NCBI RefSeq assembly: GCF_030548465.1
Contig: NZ_JAUOSF010000009.1
Span: 1-64,000 of the forward strand
Length of the DNA stretch: 64,000 nucleotides
Reading direction: 5' to 3'
Source of the DNA: Tamlana sp. 2_MG-2023
GTDB taxonomy: Bacteria > Bacteroidota > Bacteroidia > Flavobacteriales > Flavobacteriaceae
Shown here: piece by piece, positions 57,326-64,000 of the stretch
How positions within the stretch are numbered: position 1 is the stretch's first letter
Layout: each line of letters starts with the position of its first letter
The notes under the pieces: model-generated
What the model was told of the DNA's origin: nothing
Seen by the model: only the letters and a program-made list of their open reading frames with translations
Database searches by the model: none
Translations under genes and position numbers: made by a program

Positions 57326-58630
57326 TTACTTTTTACGCATATAGACACTAATAGGCACCCCATTAAAACCAAAATGCTCACGTAGTTTATTTTCTAAAAA
57401 ACGTTTATAAGGGTCTTTAACGTATTGCGGTAAATTACAGAAAAAAGCAAATTGAGGCTGTGGTGTAGGCAGCTGCATGATGTATTTTATCTTAACGAAT
57501 TTTGCTTTATATGCTGGTGGAGGGTAATTTTCAATAATAGGTAACATCACCTCGTTAAGCTGGCTCGTTTTAATCTTTTTAGTACGGTTTTGGTAAACCT
57601 CAACAGCCGTTTCAATGGCTTTATAAATACGTTGCTTTGTTAATGCTGAAATAAATACAATAGGCACATCTGTAAAAGGTTGCATTTGTAATCGAATTGC
57701 TTTTTCGTATTCCTTAACCGATTTATGGTCCTTTTCAACCAAATCCCACTTGTTAACTAAAACGACAATACCTTTTCTGTTACGCTCTGCAAGCCAAAAA
57801 ATATTTTGTACTTGGCCATCAAATCCACGATTAGCATCTAGAACAAGAATACAAACATCGGCGTGTTCAATAGCTCGTACACTTCGCATTACCGAATAGA
57901 ATTCTAAATCTTCTTTAACCTTAGATTTTCTTCTAATCCCAGCAGTATCCACTAAGTTAAATTCAAATCCGAAACGATTATATTTCGTATCTATGGAATC
58001 TCTAGTCGTTCCAGCGATATCGGTTACTATATAACGATCTTCTCCAATTAAAGCATTAATAAAAGAAGACTTCCCTGCGTTTGGACGTCCAACTACAGCA
58101 AAACGTGGTAATTCATCTTCTACAACATCTTCTTTTTCAGGTAAAGCTTTAATTAAATCATCTAATAATTCTCCAGTTCCACTACCATTAATGCTGGCAA
58201 TGGTATAATATTCACCTAAACCTAAAGAGTAAAACTCAACAGCATCTTCAGCACGTTTACTGTTATCCACTTTGTTTATAACAAGAAAAACAGGTTTATT
58301 CACGCGCCTAAGTAACTTAGCTACGTCTTCATCCATACCTGTAACTCCAGATTCAACATCAACCATAAAAATAATGGCATCGGCTTCATCGATAGCTAAC
58401 TCAACTTGTTTATCAATTTCAGCTTCAAAAACGTCATCACTTCCTAAAACATACCCTCCGGTATCGATTAAAGAAAACTCTTTTCCATTCCAATCACTCT
58501 TCCCGTAATGACGGTCTCTTGTAACCCCACTTACTGCATCTACAATGGCTTCACGTCTTTGAATCAATCTATTAAAAAACGTTGACTTTCCAACATTTGG
58601 TCTTCCTACAATGGCTACTATATTACTCAT
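57326..58630 (-). CDS. der: GTPase Der
   Basis: 434 residues with two consecutive G domains (GRPNVGKS at 9-16 and GRPNAGKS near 181) and a KH-like C-terminal domain. It acts in 50S ribosome assembly. [26 protein letters not shown] and NKWD are all conserved. A -7 element TATTTTTG (58692-58699, minus) lies 62 bases upstream of the ATG at 58630. Confidence 0.97.
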   Translation of the reverse strand: MSNIVAIVGRPNVGKSTFFNRLIQRREAIVDAVSGVTRDRHYGKSDWNGKEFSLIDTGGYVLGSDDVFEAEIDKQVELAIDEADAIIFMVDVESGVTGMDEDVAKLLRRVNKPVFLVINKVDNSKRAEDAVEFYSLGLGEYYTIASINGSGTGELLDDLIKALPEKEDVVEDELPRFAVVGRPNAGKSSFINALIGEDRYIVTDIAGTTRDSIDTKYNRFGFEFNLVDTAGIRRKSKVKEDLEFYSVMRSVRAIEHADVCILVLDANRGFDGQVQNIFWLAERNRKGIVVLVNKWDLVEKDHKSVKEYEKAIRLQMQPFTDVPIVFISALTKQRIYKAIETAVEVYQNRTKKIKTSQLNEVMLPIIENYPPPAYKAKFVKIKYIMQLPTPQPQFAFFCNLPQYVKDPYKRFLENKLREHFGFNGVPISVYMRKK

Positions 58631-58691
58631 AATCTCAATTTAAGGTTAACAGGTTAAAACCGATTTACTTAAGGCACCCTGAAAACTTTTG

Positions 58692-58699
58692 CAAAAATA
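58692..58699 (-). promoter_or_regulatory. -7 element of der
   Basis: Minus-strand TATTTTTG, exact TAnnTTTG, 62 bases before the der ATG. Confidence 0.5.
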
Positions 58700-58796
58700 G
58701 GAAATATACTCTATGCCACATCTTTTTTATGAAAAGAATAAAATTTATACAGTATTAAAAAAAATAGTACTTTACTCGCCCCTAAACACAGTATAT

Positions 58797-59306
58797 ATGG
58801 CCTTATCCAATGACATTGTTTTGCGACCAAGATTTAAAATTGAAATGCCTCAATACAATGAAGCCATTTTAAGTGATTTTAAAAACGCCAAAACGATGCA
58901 ATCGGACTACATCGTTTCTGTGATTGACGATCATGTTTTTATTAAATTTCCGAAGGAAAAACAAACCTACTGGTCGCCGCAATTACATTTAGAAATTAAT
59001 GCTATAGATGATAATAACAGTTTGATTTATGGCTTATTTGGCCCTAGCCCTACCGTTTGGACACTATTTATGTTTCTACATTTTTTGGTTGCTGGAACCT
59101 TTTTAGGCTTTGGCATATGGGCTTATACCAATTGGACCCTTGAACAAGATTATGCCATTCAATTCAGCGTGGTGCTTTTGATGGTAATTATTTGGATTGC
59201 GTTATACTTTGCTGGTAGCCTTGGAAAAGCCTCAAGTATAAAAGAAATGCACTTACTAAATGATTTTATGTATGATGTTCTAAAAAAAGAAAAGCCTCAG
59301 CTGTAG
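58797..59306 (+). CDS. Uncharacterised membrane protein between Der and Era
   Basis: 169 residues from the ATG at 58797 (MALSNDIVLRPRFKIEMP), or 197 from an ATG at 58713; the short form is preferred because the longer N-terminus looks unlike a folded segment. A soluble N-terminal part (DYIVSVIDDHVFIKFPKEKQTYWSPQLHLEI) is followed by two helices (about 85-107 and 117-140) and a short tail. No family name comes to mind. It converges on era and diverges from der. Function unknown. Confidence 0.75.
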   Translation: MALSNDIVLRPRFKIEMPQYNEAILSDFKNAKTMQSDYIVSVIDDHVFIKFPKEKQTYWSPQLHLEINAIDDNNSLIYGLFGPSPTVWTLFMFLHFLVAGTFLGFGIWAYTNWTLEQDYAIQFSVVLLMVIIWIALYFAGSLGKASSIKEMHLLNDFMYDVLKKEKPQL

Positions 59307-59434
59307 GAACAACCAAAACTTTTTTTTAAAACCAACTAACTCAAATTTCTATTTACCAAGTAGAATTCTTGTGCAAATATGACAATACAGTATTACTTAA
59401 GTATTACCTAAACAATAAGTTAGTATTAGATTTC

Positions 59435-60316
59435 TTAATTATTATAACCGAAACGTTTCAATTGATTTGCATTGCTACGCCAGTTTTTATTCACCTTAAC
59501 ATATAATTCGATGTGAATTTGCTTTCCGAAGAAGGTCTCTAAATCCTTTCTAGCTTCTACGCCTACACGTTTTAAAGCACTTCCCTTATGACCTATAATG
59601 ATCCCTTTTTGGGTTTCACGCTCTACCATAATTACCGATCGTACACGAATGATATTTTCTTCTTCAAAAAACTCTTCAGTATCTACTTCAACAGCATAAG
59701 GAATCTCCTTTTTATAATGCATCAATATTTTTTCACGAATGGTTTCATTTATGAAAAAACGTTCTGGCTTATCTGTTAACTGATCTTTTGGATAGAATGG
59801 CGGCGACTCTGGAAGCAAATCAATAATACGATTAAAAACTTCTTTAACATTGAAACCTTCTAAGGCAGAAATAGGATAAATCTCTGCATTTGGCACTTTG
59901 CTTGTCCACTCTTGAACTTGAGTTTCCAACTGTATTTGATCAGATTTATCAATTTTATTCAATAATAATAAAACAGGAATTTTAGAAGCTTTAATTTTAT
60001 TAAAAAAAGCTTCATCCTTTAAAGCTTGTTCGCCAATTTCAACCATATAGATTAACACATCGGCATCTTCAAAGGCAGACTTAACAAAGCCCATCATAGA
60101 TTCTTGTAACTCGTAAGCTGGTTTTATAATACCAGGTGTATCACTTAAAACCATTTGAAAATCGTCGCCATTTACAATGCCTAAAATACGATGCCTTGTG
60201 GTTTGTGCTTTTGAAGTGATAATGGATAATTTTTCACCTACAAAGGCATTCATTAACGTCGATTTGCCAACATTAGGATTCCCGATAATATTTACAAAAC
60301 CTGCTTTATGGTTCAT
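59435..60316 (-). CDS. era: GTPase Era
   Basis: 293 residues. GNPNVGKST (12-20), DTPGI and NKID form the G domain; the C-terminal KH domain contains GIIIGHKGSALKRVGVEARKDLETFF. It assists 16S rRNA maturation and 30S assembly. It starts at an ATG; the minus-strand TAACTTTG at 60340-60347 is a good -7 element only 24 bases upstream. Confidence 0.97.
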   Translation of the reverse strand: MNHKAGFVNIIGNPNVGKSTLMNAFVGEKLSIITSKAQTTRHRILGIVNGDDFQMVLSDTPGIIKPAYELQESMMGFVKSAFEDADVLIYMVEIGEQALKDEAFFNKIKASKIPVLLLLNKIDKSDQIQLETQVQEWTSKVPNAEIYPISALEGFNVKEVFNRIIDLLPESPPFYPKDQLTDKPERFFINETIREKILMHYKKEIPYAVEVDTEEFFEEENIIRVRSVIMVERETQKGIIIGHKGSALKRVGVEARKDLETFFGKQIHIELYVKVNKNWRSNANQLKRFGYNN

Positions 60317-60339
60317 AAGACTCTGTTTTTTTTGTGCTG

Positions 60340-60347
60340 CAAAGTTA
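60340..60347 (-). promoter_or_regulatory. -7 element of era
   Basis: Minus-strand TAACTTTG, exact consensus, 24 bases before the era ATG at 60316. Confidence 0.55.
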
Positions 60348-60384
60348 CAACTTGCACGGCGTATTCCTTATAAAATATAGAAAC

Positions 60385-60418
60385 AAAAAAACAGGAAGCC
60401 GAACATCCTGTTTTTTTC
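60385..60418 (-). terminator. Terminator of the first FKBP gene
   Basis: AAAAAACAGGA...TCCTGTTTTTT, 11-bp stem just after the stop codon of the FKBP gene at 60442-61134. Almost the same sequence ends the second FKBP gene. Confidence 0.8.
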
Positions 60419-60441
60419 TATATGTCACGCGTAAAATTAAA

Positions 60442-61134
60442 TTACTTTACTTCTAACAATTCTACGTCAAAAATTAATGTTTCGTAAGGCTTAATGGGTC
60501 CTCCTGGTCTTGGGTTTGCTCCGTAAGCTAAGTCTTGAGGAATGAAGAATCTATACTTTGCTCCTTCTGGCATTAATTGTAAACCTTCTGTCCATCCCTT
60601 AATGACTTGAGAGACTACAAAATCAATTGGCTCGCCTCTATCTACCGAACTATCAAAAACAGTTCCATCAATTAAAGTCCCGTGATAATGCACTTTTACC
60701 TTTGAATCCTTAATGGGTTTAGCACCTGTGCCTTCTTCTAAAACAAGGTATTGCAATCCGCTTTCAGTAGTTTTAACCCCTTTTTTTTCTTTATTAGCTT
60801 CTAAAAAGGCGATCCCCCTTTGATTATTTTTTTCAGCCACTTCATCAAGCTCGGCAGCTTCCAGTTGTTGCTTTTTTTGAAAATAATTTTTCACAACATT
60901 AACAGCTTCTTCCTGCGTTAACAAAACATCTGTTGAATCTAAAACATTTAAAAACCCTTGAAAAAATAAATCGTTATCAAATTCATCAAAACTAGACTTT
61001 ACATTTTTAGCGACATCCATTCCAATGGCATAGCTCACTGAATCGATTTCAGTCTTTACTTTGTGTTGTGCCAGCATTTTATGGTTACAAAACACCAAAA
61101 GAGCAACGGCAATTACTGTATTAAAATATTTCAT
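60442..61134 (-). CDS. FKBP-type peptidyl-prolyl isomerase (periplasmic, Mip-like)
   Basis: 230 residues from the ATG at 61134 (a longer frame opens at a TTG). A signal peptide ends in KMLAQ. The N-terminal FKBP_N dimerisation part (DSVSYAIGMDVAKNVKSSFDEFDND) is followed by the catalytic FKBP_C domain: KVHYHGTLIDGTVFDSSVDRG, KGWTEGLQLMPEGAKYRFFIPQDLAYG and the C-terminal LIFDVELLEV. It should fold proteins in the periplasm. It is a tandem paralogue of the gene directly upstream (about 70 percent similar by eye) and lacks its lipobox (the -1 residue before Cys is Phe). Own promoter TACATTTG (61159-61166, minus). Confidence 0.93.
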   Translation of the reverse strand: MKYFNTVIAVALLVFCNHKMLAQHKVKTEIDSVSYAIGMDVAKNVKSSFDEFDNDLFFQGFLNVLDSTDVLLTQEEAVNVVKNYFQKKQQLEAAELDEVAEKNNQRGIAFLEANKEKKGVKTTESGLQYLVLEEGTGAKPIKDSKVKVHYHGTLIDGTVFDSSVDRGEPIDFVVSQVIKGWTEGLQLMPEGAKYRFFIPQDLAYGANPRPGGPIKPYETLIFDVELLEVK

Positions 61135-61158
61135 GATATTATTATTGAGATAAGTGGG

Positions 61159-61166
61159 CAAATGTA
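61159..61166 (-). promoter_or_regulatory. -7 element of the first FKBP gene
   Basis: Minus-strand TACATTTG, 25 bases before the ATG; the same octamer is used by the paralogue at 62013-62020. Confidence 0.5.
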
Positions 61167-61236
61167 ATCAACCTTTTTAAATGCTTTAAATAGAAACACC
61201 TGATTTTAATGCGTTATTTATAAAAAAAAGACATAA

Positions 61237-61268
61237 AAAAAACAGGAAGTTGAACTTCCTGTTTTTTT
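61237..61268 (-). terminator. Terminator of the second FKBP gene
   Basis: AAAAACAGGAAGTT pairs with AACTTCCTGTTTTT, 14-bp stem with G in the loop, followed by T-run on the minus strand. Confidence 0.85.
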
Positions 61269-61285
61269 ATACTTATAAAGTAAAA

Positions 61286-61987
61286 TTAATTTACTTCTAA
61301 TAACTCTACGTCAAAAATTAATGTTGCGTAAGGCTTAATTGGCCCTCCTGGTCTTGGGTTTGCACCGTAAGCTAATTCTTGAGGAATAAAAAACTTGTAT
61401 TTCGCTCCTTCAGACATTAACTGTAAACCTTCTGTCCATCCTTTGATTACTTGTGTTACACCAAATTCAGTAGGCTCTCCTCTATCAACAGAACTATCAA
61501 ATACAGTTCCATCAATTAAAGTCCCGTGATAGTGCACTTTCACTTTAGACGCAGGTGTTGGTTTATCTCCAGTTCCTTCTTTTAAAACGATGTATTGTAA
61601 TCCACTAGCTGTAGTTTGCACACCATCTTTCCCTTTATTTTCTTCTAAGAAAGCAACGCCTACTTCTTTATTTTTCTCTCCTTCTTCAGCACGTTTTTCA
61701 GCCTCTTCTTGTTGTTTCTTTTGGAAGTAAGTTCTAACTACTGTTTGTGCAGTTGTTTCATCTAACAAAATATCTGTAGAATCTAAAACATTCATAAACC
61801 CCTGAACGAATAGTTCATCATCAAAATCATCAAAACTAGCTTTTACATTTTTTGCAACATCCATTCCAATAGCATAACTCACAGAATCTAATTCAGTTTT
61901 TACTGGTTTTTTTGAAACAGCCGTTTGATTACACGATACAACTAGTAATACCAACGTTACTAGACTTAAAAATTTCATTATTTTCAT
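61286..61987 (-). CDS. FKBP-type peptidyl-prolyl isomerase lipoprotein
   Basis: 233 residues with lipobox VVSC (Cys19). Domain order and motifs are those of the neighbouring paralogue: DSVSYAIGMDVAKNVKASFDDFDDE, VHYHGTLIDGTVFDSSVDRG, KGWTEGLQLMSEGAKYKFFIPQELAYG, LIFDVELLEV. It is likely a lipoprotein-anchored foldase, while its sister would be free in the periplasm. The linker between the two domains is Glu/Lys-rich (KKQQEEAEKRAEEGEKNKE). Own promoter TACATTTG (62013-62020). Confidence 0.94.
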   Translation of the reverse strand: MKIMKFLSLVTLVLLVVSCNQTAVSKKPVKTELDSVSYAIGMDVAKNVKASFDDFDDELFVQGFMNVLDSTDILLDETTAQTVVRTYFQKKQQEEAEKRAEEGEKNKEVGVAFLEENKGKDGVQTTASGLQYIVLKEGTGDKPTPASKVKVHYHGTLIDGTVFDSSVDRGEPTEFGVTQVIKGWTEGLQLMSEGAKYKFFIPQELAYGANPRPGGPIKPYATLIFDVELLEVN

Positions 61988-62012
61988 TTTAACATTTTTT
62001 GTTATTCGAAGC

Positions 62013-62020
62013 CAAATGTA
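62013..62020 (-). promoter_or_regulatory. -7 element of the second FKBP gene
   Basis: Minus-strand TACATTTG, exact consensus, 26 bases before the ATG at 61987. Confidence 0.55.
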
Positions 62021-62089
62021 ACAAAATTATAGAGACTAAAAAAAAGAAAATAACATAGAGAAAATAGGTTTGAAAAGTTTCAATTAGAC

Positions 62090-62265
62090 ATAAAAAAACT
62101 GTCCACCCCTATGAAGTAGACGAACAGTTTTTATCTAACCAAACATTTTATATGAAAAACGAACCACTGTTTTACATTAACACCGCAAAGTTGCATTAAG
62201 TGAGAAACTAATTATATGATAAATGTCATAAACCCCTGAAAACACAGTTAAAAATAGGTTAAAAA
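62090..62265. repeat. Twin element, copy 1 (sRNA-like)
   Basis: About 175 bp, matched by 63696-63875. From the left: a hairpin ACTGTCC...GACGAACAGT with T-run, the ~60-bp core TAACCAAACATTTTATATGA...CATTAACACCGCAAAGTTGC, then a TGATAAATGTCAT half-palindrome and a TTAAAAATAGGTTAAAA end. On the minus strand GCAACTTTG (62186-62193 core) resembles a -7 element; the transcript of about 90 bases would end at the hairpin. The 11-codon minus-strand frame (start GTG at 62167) and a 15-codon plus-strand frame (62152-62199) are both open. Confidence 0.65.
62096..62182 (-). ncRNA. Candidate small RNA from twin element 1
   Basis: Predicted from a minus-strand CAACTTTG (one mismatch to TAnnTTTG) to an intrinsic-terminator hairpin. 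It points toward the FKBP genes. Unproven. Confidence 0.35.
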
Positions 62266-62619
62266 AAAATAAAATGATTTAAACTTAACACGTGTATTTA
62301 TAAAAAAATGAAATGGGCTTTAATTATAATTCCCAAAAACATGTGACTTTAATTATTAAAATTCTATAATGGAACTTGAATCTATTTCTATTGCATACTC
62401 CTAGATTTATGAATGTTAAAGTTTAACATAATATTAAGAGATTTGATAAAATAATGTATATTTCCAGCAACAAATACACCATAACCTATCTCAAAGATAT
62501 TCTATGAATAATCTTACAAGGTTAAAAGTCCAAATCAACCAACCAAAGTTCTTAAACATCTCAAAGCTTACCTCTAAAAAGCCGTGAGACCACTAGGTTC
62601 TTAAACTAAATTTGACATT
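62266..62619. other. Long leader or intergenic region of the hydrolase gene
   Basis: AT-rich, no gene seen. TATATTTC near 62457 is a weak -7-like octamer about 160 bases before the hydrolase ATG; no strong promoter or hairpin is apparent. Confidence 0.4.
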
Positions 62620-63573
62620 ATGAATACATTATCTAAAATTAGTTGCCTGCTATTTTTTTTATTTTGTTTTACCCTAAGCTGGTCTCAAAGCCAAATTACT
62701 GAAAACCCATACAATATTGTAGACATTTATAACGCCACTAAACAGAACTTCGATGTAGCTGAAATGATTACACCCTTGAGTACCGAGGACATTAAGTACG
62801 ACGAGAATATTGTTTACAAAAAAACAAACCAGAGAAAATTAGAATTAGATATCTACTCACCTTCAAAAAAATCTAAAAAACTAAGACCTGCCGTAATCTT
62901 ACTTCACGGAGGCGGCTGGTTAACCGGCCAAAAAGAAAACCAACGCGTGATGGCACAACATCTCGCCTTAAATGGTTTTATAGGTGTTTCTGCATCTTAT
63001 AGGCTAAGTTTAGAAGCGCGCTATCCGGCTGCCGTTTTCGATGTTAAAGATGCGATAAAGTGGGTTCGAAAAAACGCAAAAAAATATAAAATAAATCCTG
63101 ATAAAATTGCTGTTTTAGGAGCCGATTCTGGAGGTCTGCTTGCCACCTTAGCAGGAACTACTTCTAAGCTTGAAATTTTCAGTACCAAGGAAGAGGTTTC
63201 TGATGAAATTCAAGCTGTTATAAATTTAGATGGTATGGTTTCCTTAGTGCATCGTGATGCCCCTCTAGAAAATAGTATGGCCAGTATCTGGCTTAATGGA
63301 TCACGTGATAAAAATGAAAAAGCTTGGAAAGACGCTTCTCCTCTACAATATGTTGGTGAAAAAAGTCCGCCAATGTTATTTATTAACAGTACAAATTCAG
63401 AATTTCATGCTGGAAAAGATGACATGACCAGCCTTTTAAAAATATTTAACACTTATACCGAAACACGCACCATACCAAACACCCCACCTGCATTTTGGCT
63501 AATGGATCCATGGTTTGAAATAACTCTTGATTATAGTATTAATTTTTTAAACAAAGTTTTCGAGCAGTCTTAA
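62620..63573 (+). CDS. Alpha/beta-hydrolase fold protein with altered catalytic residues
   Basis: 317 residues with a signal peptide ending near SWSQS. It matches the esterase-type alpha/beta hydrolases (LDIYSPS, HGGGW oxyanion loop at 96-100, YRLSLEARYPAAVFDVKDAIKWVRKNA, FINSTNSEFHAGKDDM, DPWFE). The nucleophile elbow, usually G-x-S-x-G, reads GADSGG (167-172): Asp169 stands where Ser is expected. The usual catalytic His in TPHxFW is replaced by Pro290 (TPPAFW). So it is probably not an ordinary esterase; it may be a pseudoenzyme or use a different chemistry. It is flanked by the two twin elements. Confidence 0.85.
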   Translation: MNTLSKISCLLFFLFCFTLSWSQSQITENPYNIVDIYNATKQNFDVAEMITPLSTEDIKYDENIVYKKTNQRKLELDIYSPSKKSKKLRPAVILLHGGGWLTGQKENQRVMAQHLALNGFIGVSASYRLSLEARYPAAVFDVKDAIKWVRKNAKKYKINPDKIAVLGADSGGLLATLAGTTSKLEIFSTKEEVSDEIQAVINLDGMVSLVHRDAPLENSMASIWLNGSRDKNEKAWKDASPLQYVGEKSPPMLFINSTNSEFHAGKDDMTSLLKIFNTYTETRTIPNTPPAFWLMDPWFEITLDYSINFLNKVFEQS

Positions 63574-63695
63574 TAATAGTTTCTGGCTATTGGTTTTTAG
63601 CTACTTACGGGAAATCTGCGTCTGAAAATTTTCTCGTCGAACTTCGGTGATTTCCTTGACATATCTCTACGTATTAGCCATACGAAATTCTAGCA

Positions 63696-63875
63696 CAAAA
63701 AAAACTGTTCAGCCTTATGAAGGAGCTGAACAGTTTAAACTAACCAAACATTTTATATGAAAAACGAACCACCATTTTACATTAACACTGCAAAGTTGCG
63801 TAAAATGAAAATTCGATAACATGACAAATGTCATGAACCCGTACCAATGCTGTTAAAAATGAGTTAAAACAGAGT
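63696..63875. repeat. Twin element, copy 2 (sRNA-like)
   Basis: Second copy of the element at 62090-62265. The hairpin AAACTGTTCAGC...GCTGAACAGTTT is a perfect 12-bp stem with a T-run on the minus strand, better paired than in copy 1. The core from TAACCAAACATTTTATATGA to GCAAAGTTGC is nearly identical, and ATGACAAATGTCAT (palindrome) replaces TGATAAATGTCAT. Confidence 0.65.
63697..63790 (-). ncRNA. Candidate small RNA from twin element 2
   Basis: Minus-strand CAACTTTG (63792-63799) followed by about 90 bases that end in the hairpin. Contains the 11-codon frame MVVRFSYKMFG (63741-63776). Confidence 0.35.
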
Positions 63876-64000
63876 TTTTTCACACATAACTAAACACAAT
63901 ACAAATCTTCTACAAGCCAACTAAACTATTTCACACACCTCTTTTCACTTAATACTAGCGCAACAAGGGCCTTTTATAAAAATATTGAAAAAACAAAAAA

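Larger units (their letters stand above)
63574..64000. other. Gene-free right end of the window
   Basis: No coding sequence seen apart from short frames within twin element 2 (63696-63875). The last 120 bases are AT-rich with no motif I can support. Confidence 0.5.

Overview
The window looks like a chromosomal segment from a marine-type member of the Flavobacteriaceae (Bacteroidota). The DNA is AT-rich. Promoters carry the Bacteroidota -7 element TAnnTTTG, Shine-Dalgarno sequences are scarce, and lipoproteins and SusC/SusD proteins are frequent. One amylase ends in a type IX secretion sorting domain, and housekeeping genes have flavobacterial features such as a LysS with a C-terminal extension and GSCFA, DUF4136, DUF4230, DUF5522 and Porin_10 proteins. 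All identifications are by eye from motifs; no database search was run.

Layout. 1-890: three tandem leftward promoters, probably for a strongly expressed gene off the left edge, then a gene-poor stretch. 892-12800: general functions (Porin_10 porin, rnhB, a large lipoprotein, a nucleoid-associated protein, a helix-hairpin-helix membrane protein beside an OmpA protein, an acetate transporter, an SBF-like transporter, lipB, a TapB-like protein and a 54-residue YqaE/Pmp3 protein). 12800-14970: a candidate structured RNA and lysS. 15244-37505: an alpha-glucan (starch/maltodextrin) utilisation locus. 37786-47800: membrane, TonB-plug and housekeeping genes (hemL, a LysM glucosaminidase, a PLP deaminase/desulfhydrase) and small proteins. 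47800-61990: GSCFA, alaS, an M23 peptidase-MerR-LemA-TPM-TPM run, a KDG kinase, the GTPases Der and Era, and two tandem FKBP isomerases. 62000-64000: an alpha/beta-hydrolase-fold protein that appears to lack its catalytic Ser and His, flanked by two copies of a ~175-bp repeat with sRNA-like structure.

How the glucan locus should work. A type IX-secreted GH13 amylase and surface lipoproteins (SusE-like, SusD) would cut and bind starch. SusC would import oligosaccharides. Two GH13 lipoproteins, a SusA-like GH13 and a SusB-like GH97 would trim them to maltose and glucose. A 12-helix MFS transporter would carry maltose inward, a GH65 phosphorylase would split it into glucose and beta-glucose-1-phosphate, and PgmB would turn the latter into glucose-6-phosphate. 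A LacI-family regulator sits between the two divergent arms in place of the SusR of Bacteroides. A LacI-type palindrome lies between lacI and susC, and a 16-mer is shared by the leaders of both arms.

The most interesting non-coding signals are the structured element before lysS, a three-copy dispersed inverted-repeat family (two copies act as terminators between convergent genes, one lies inside the glucan operon), twin hairpins at the transporter start codon, and the twin elements around the degenerate hydrolase.
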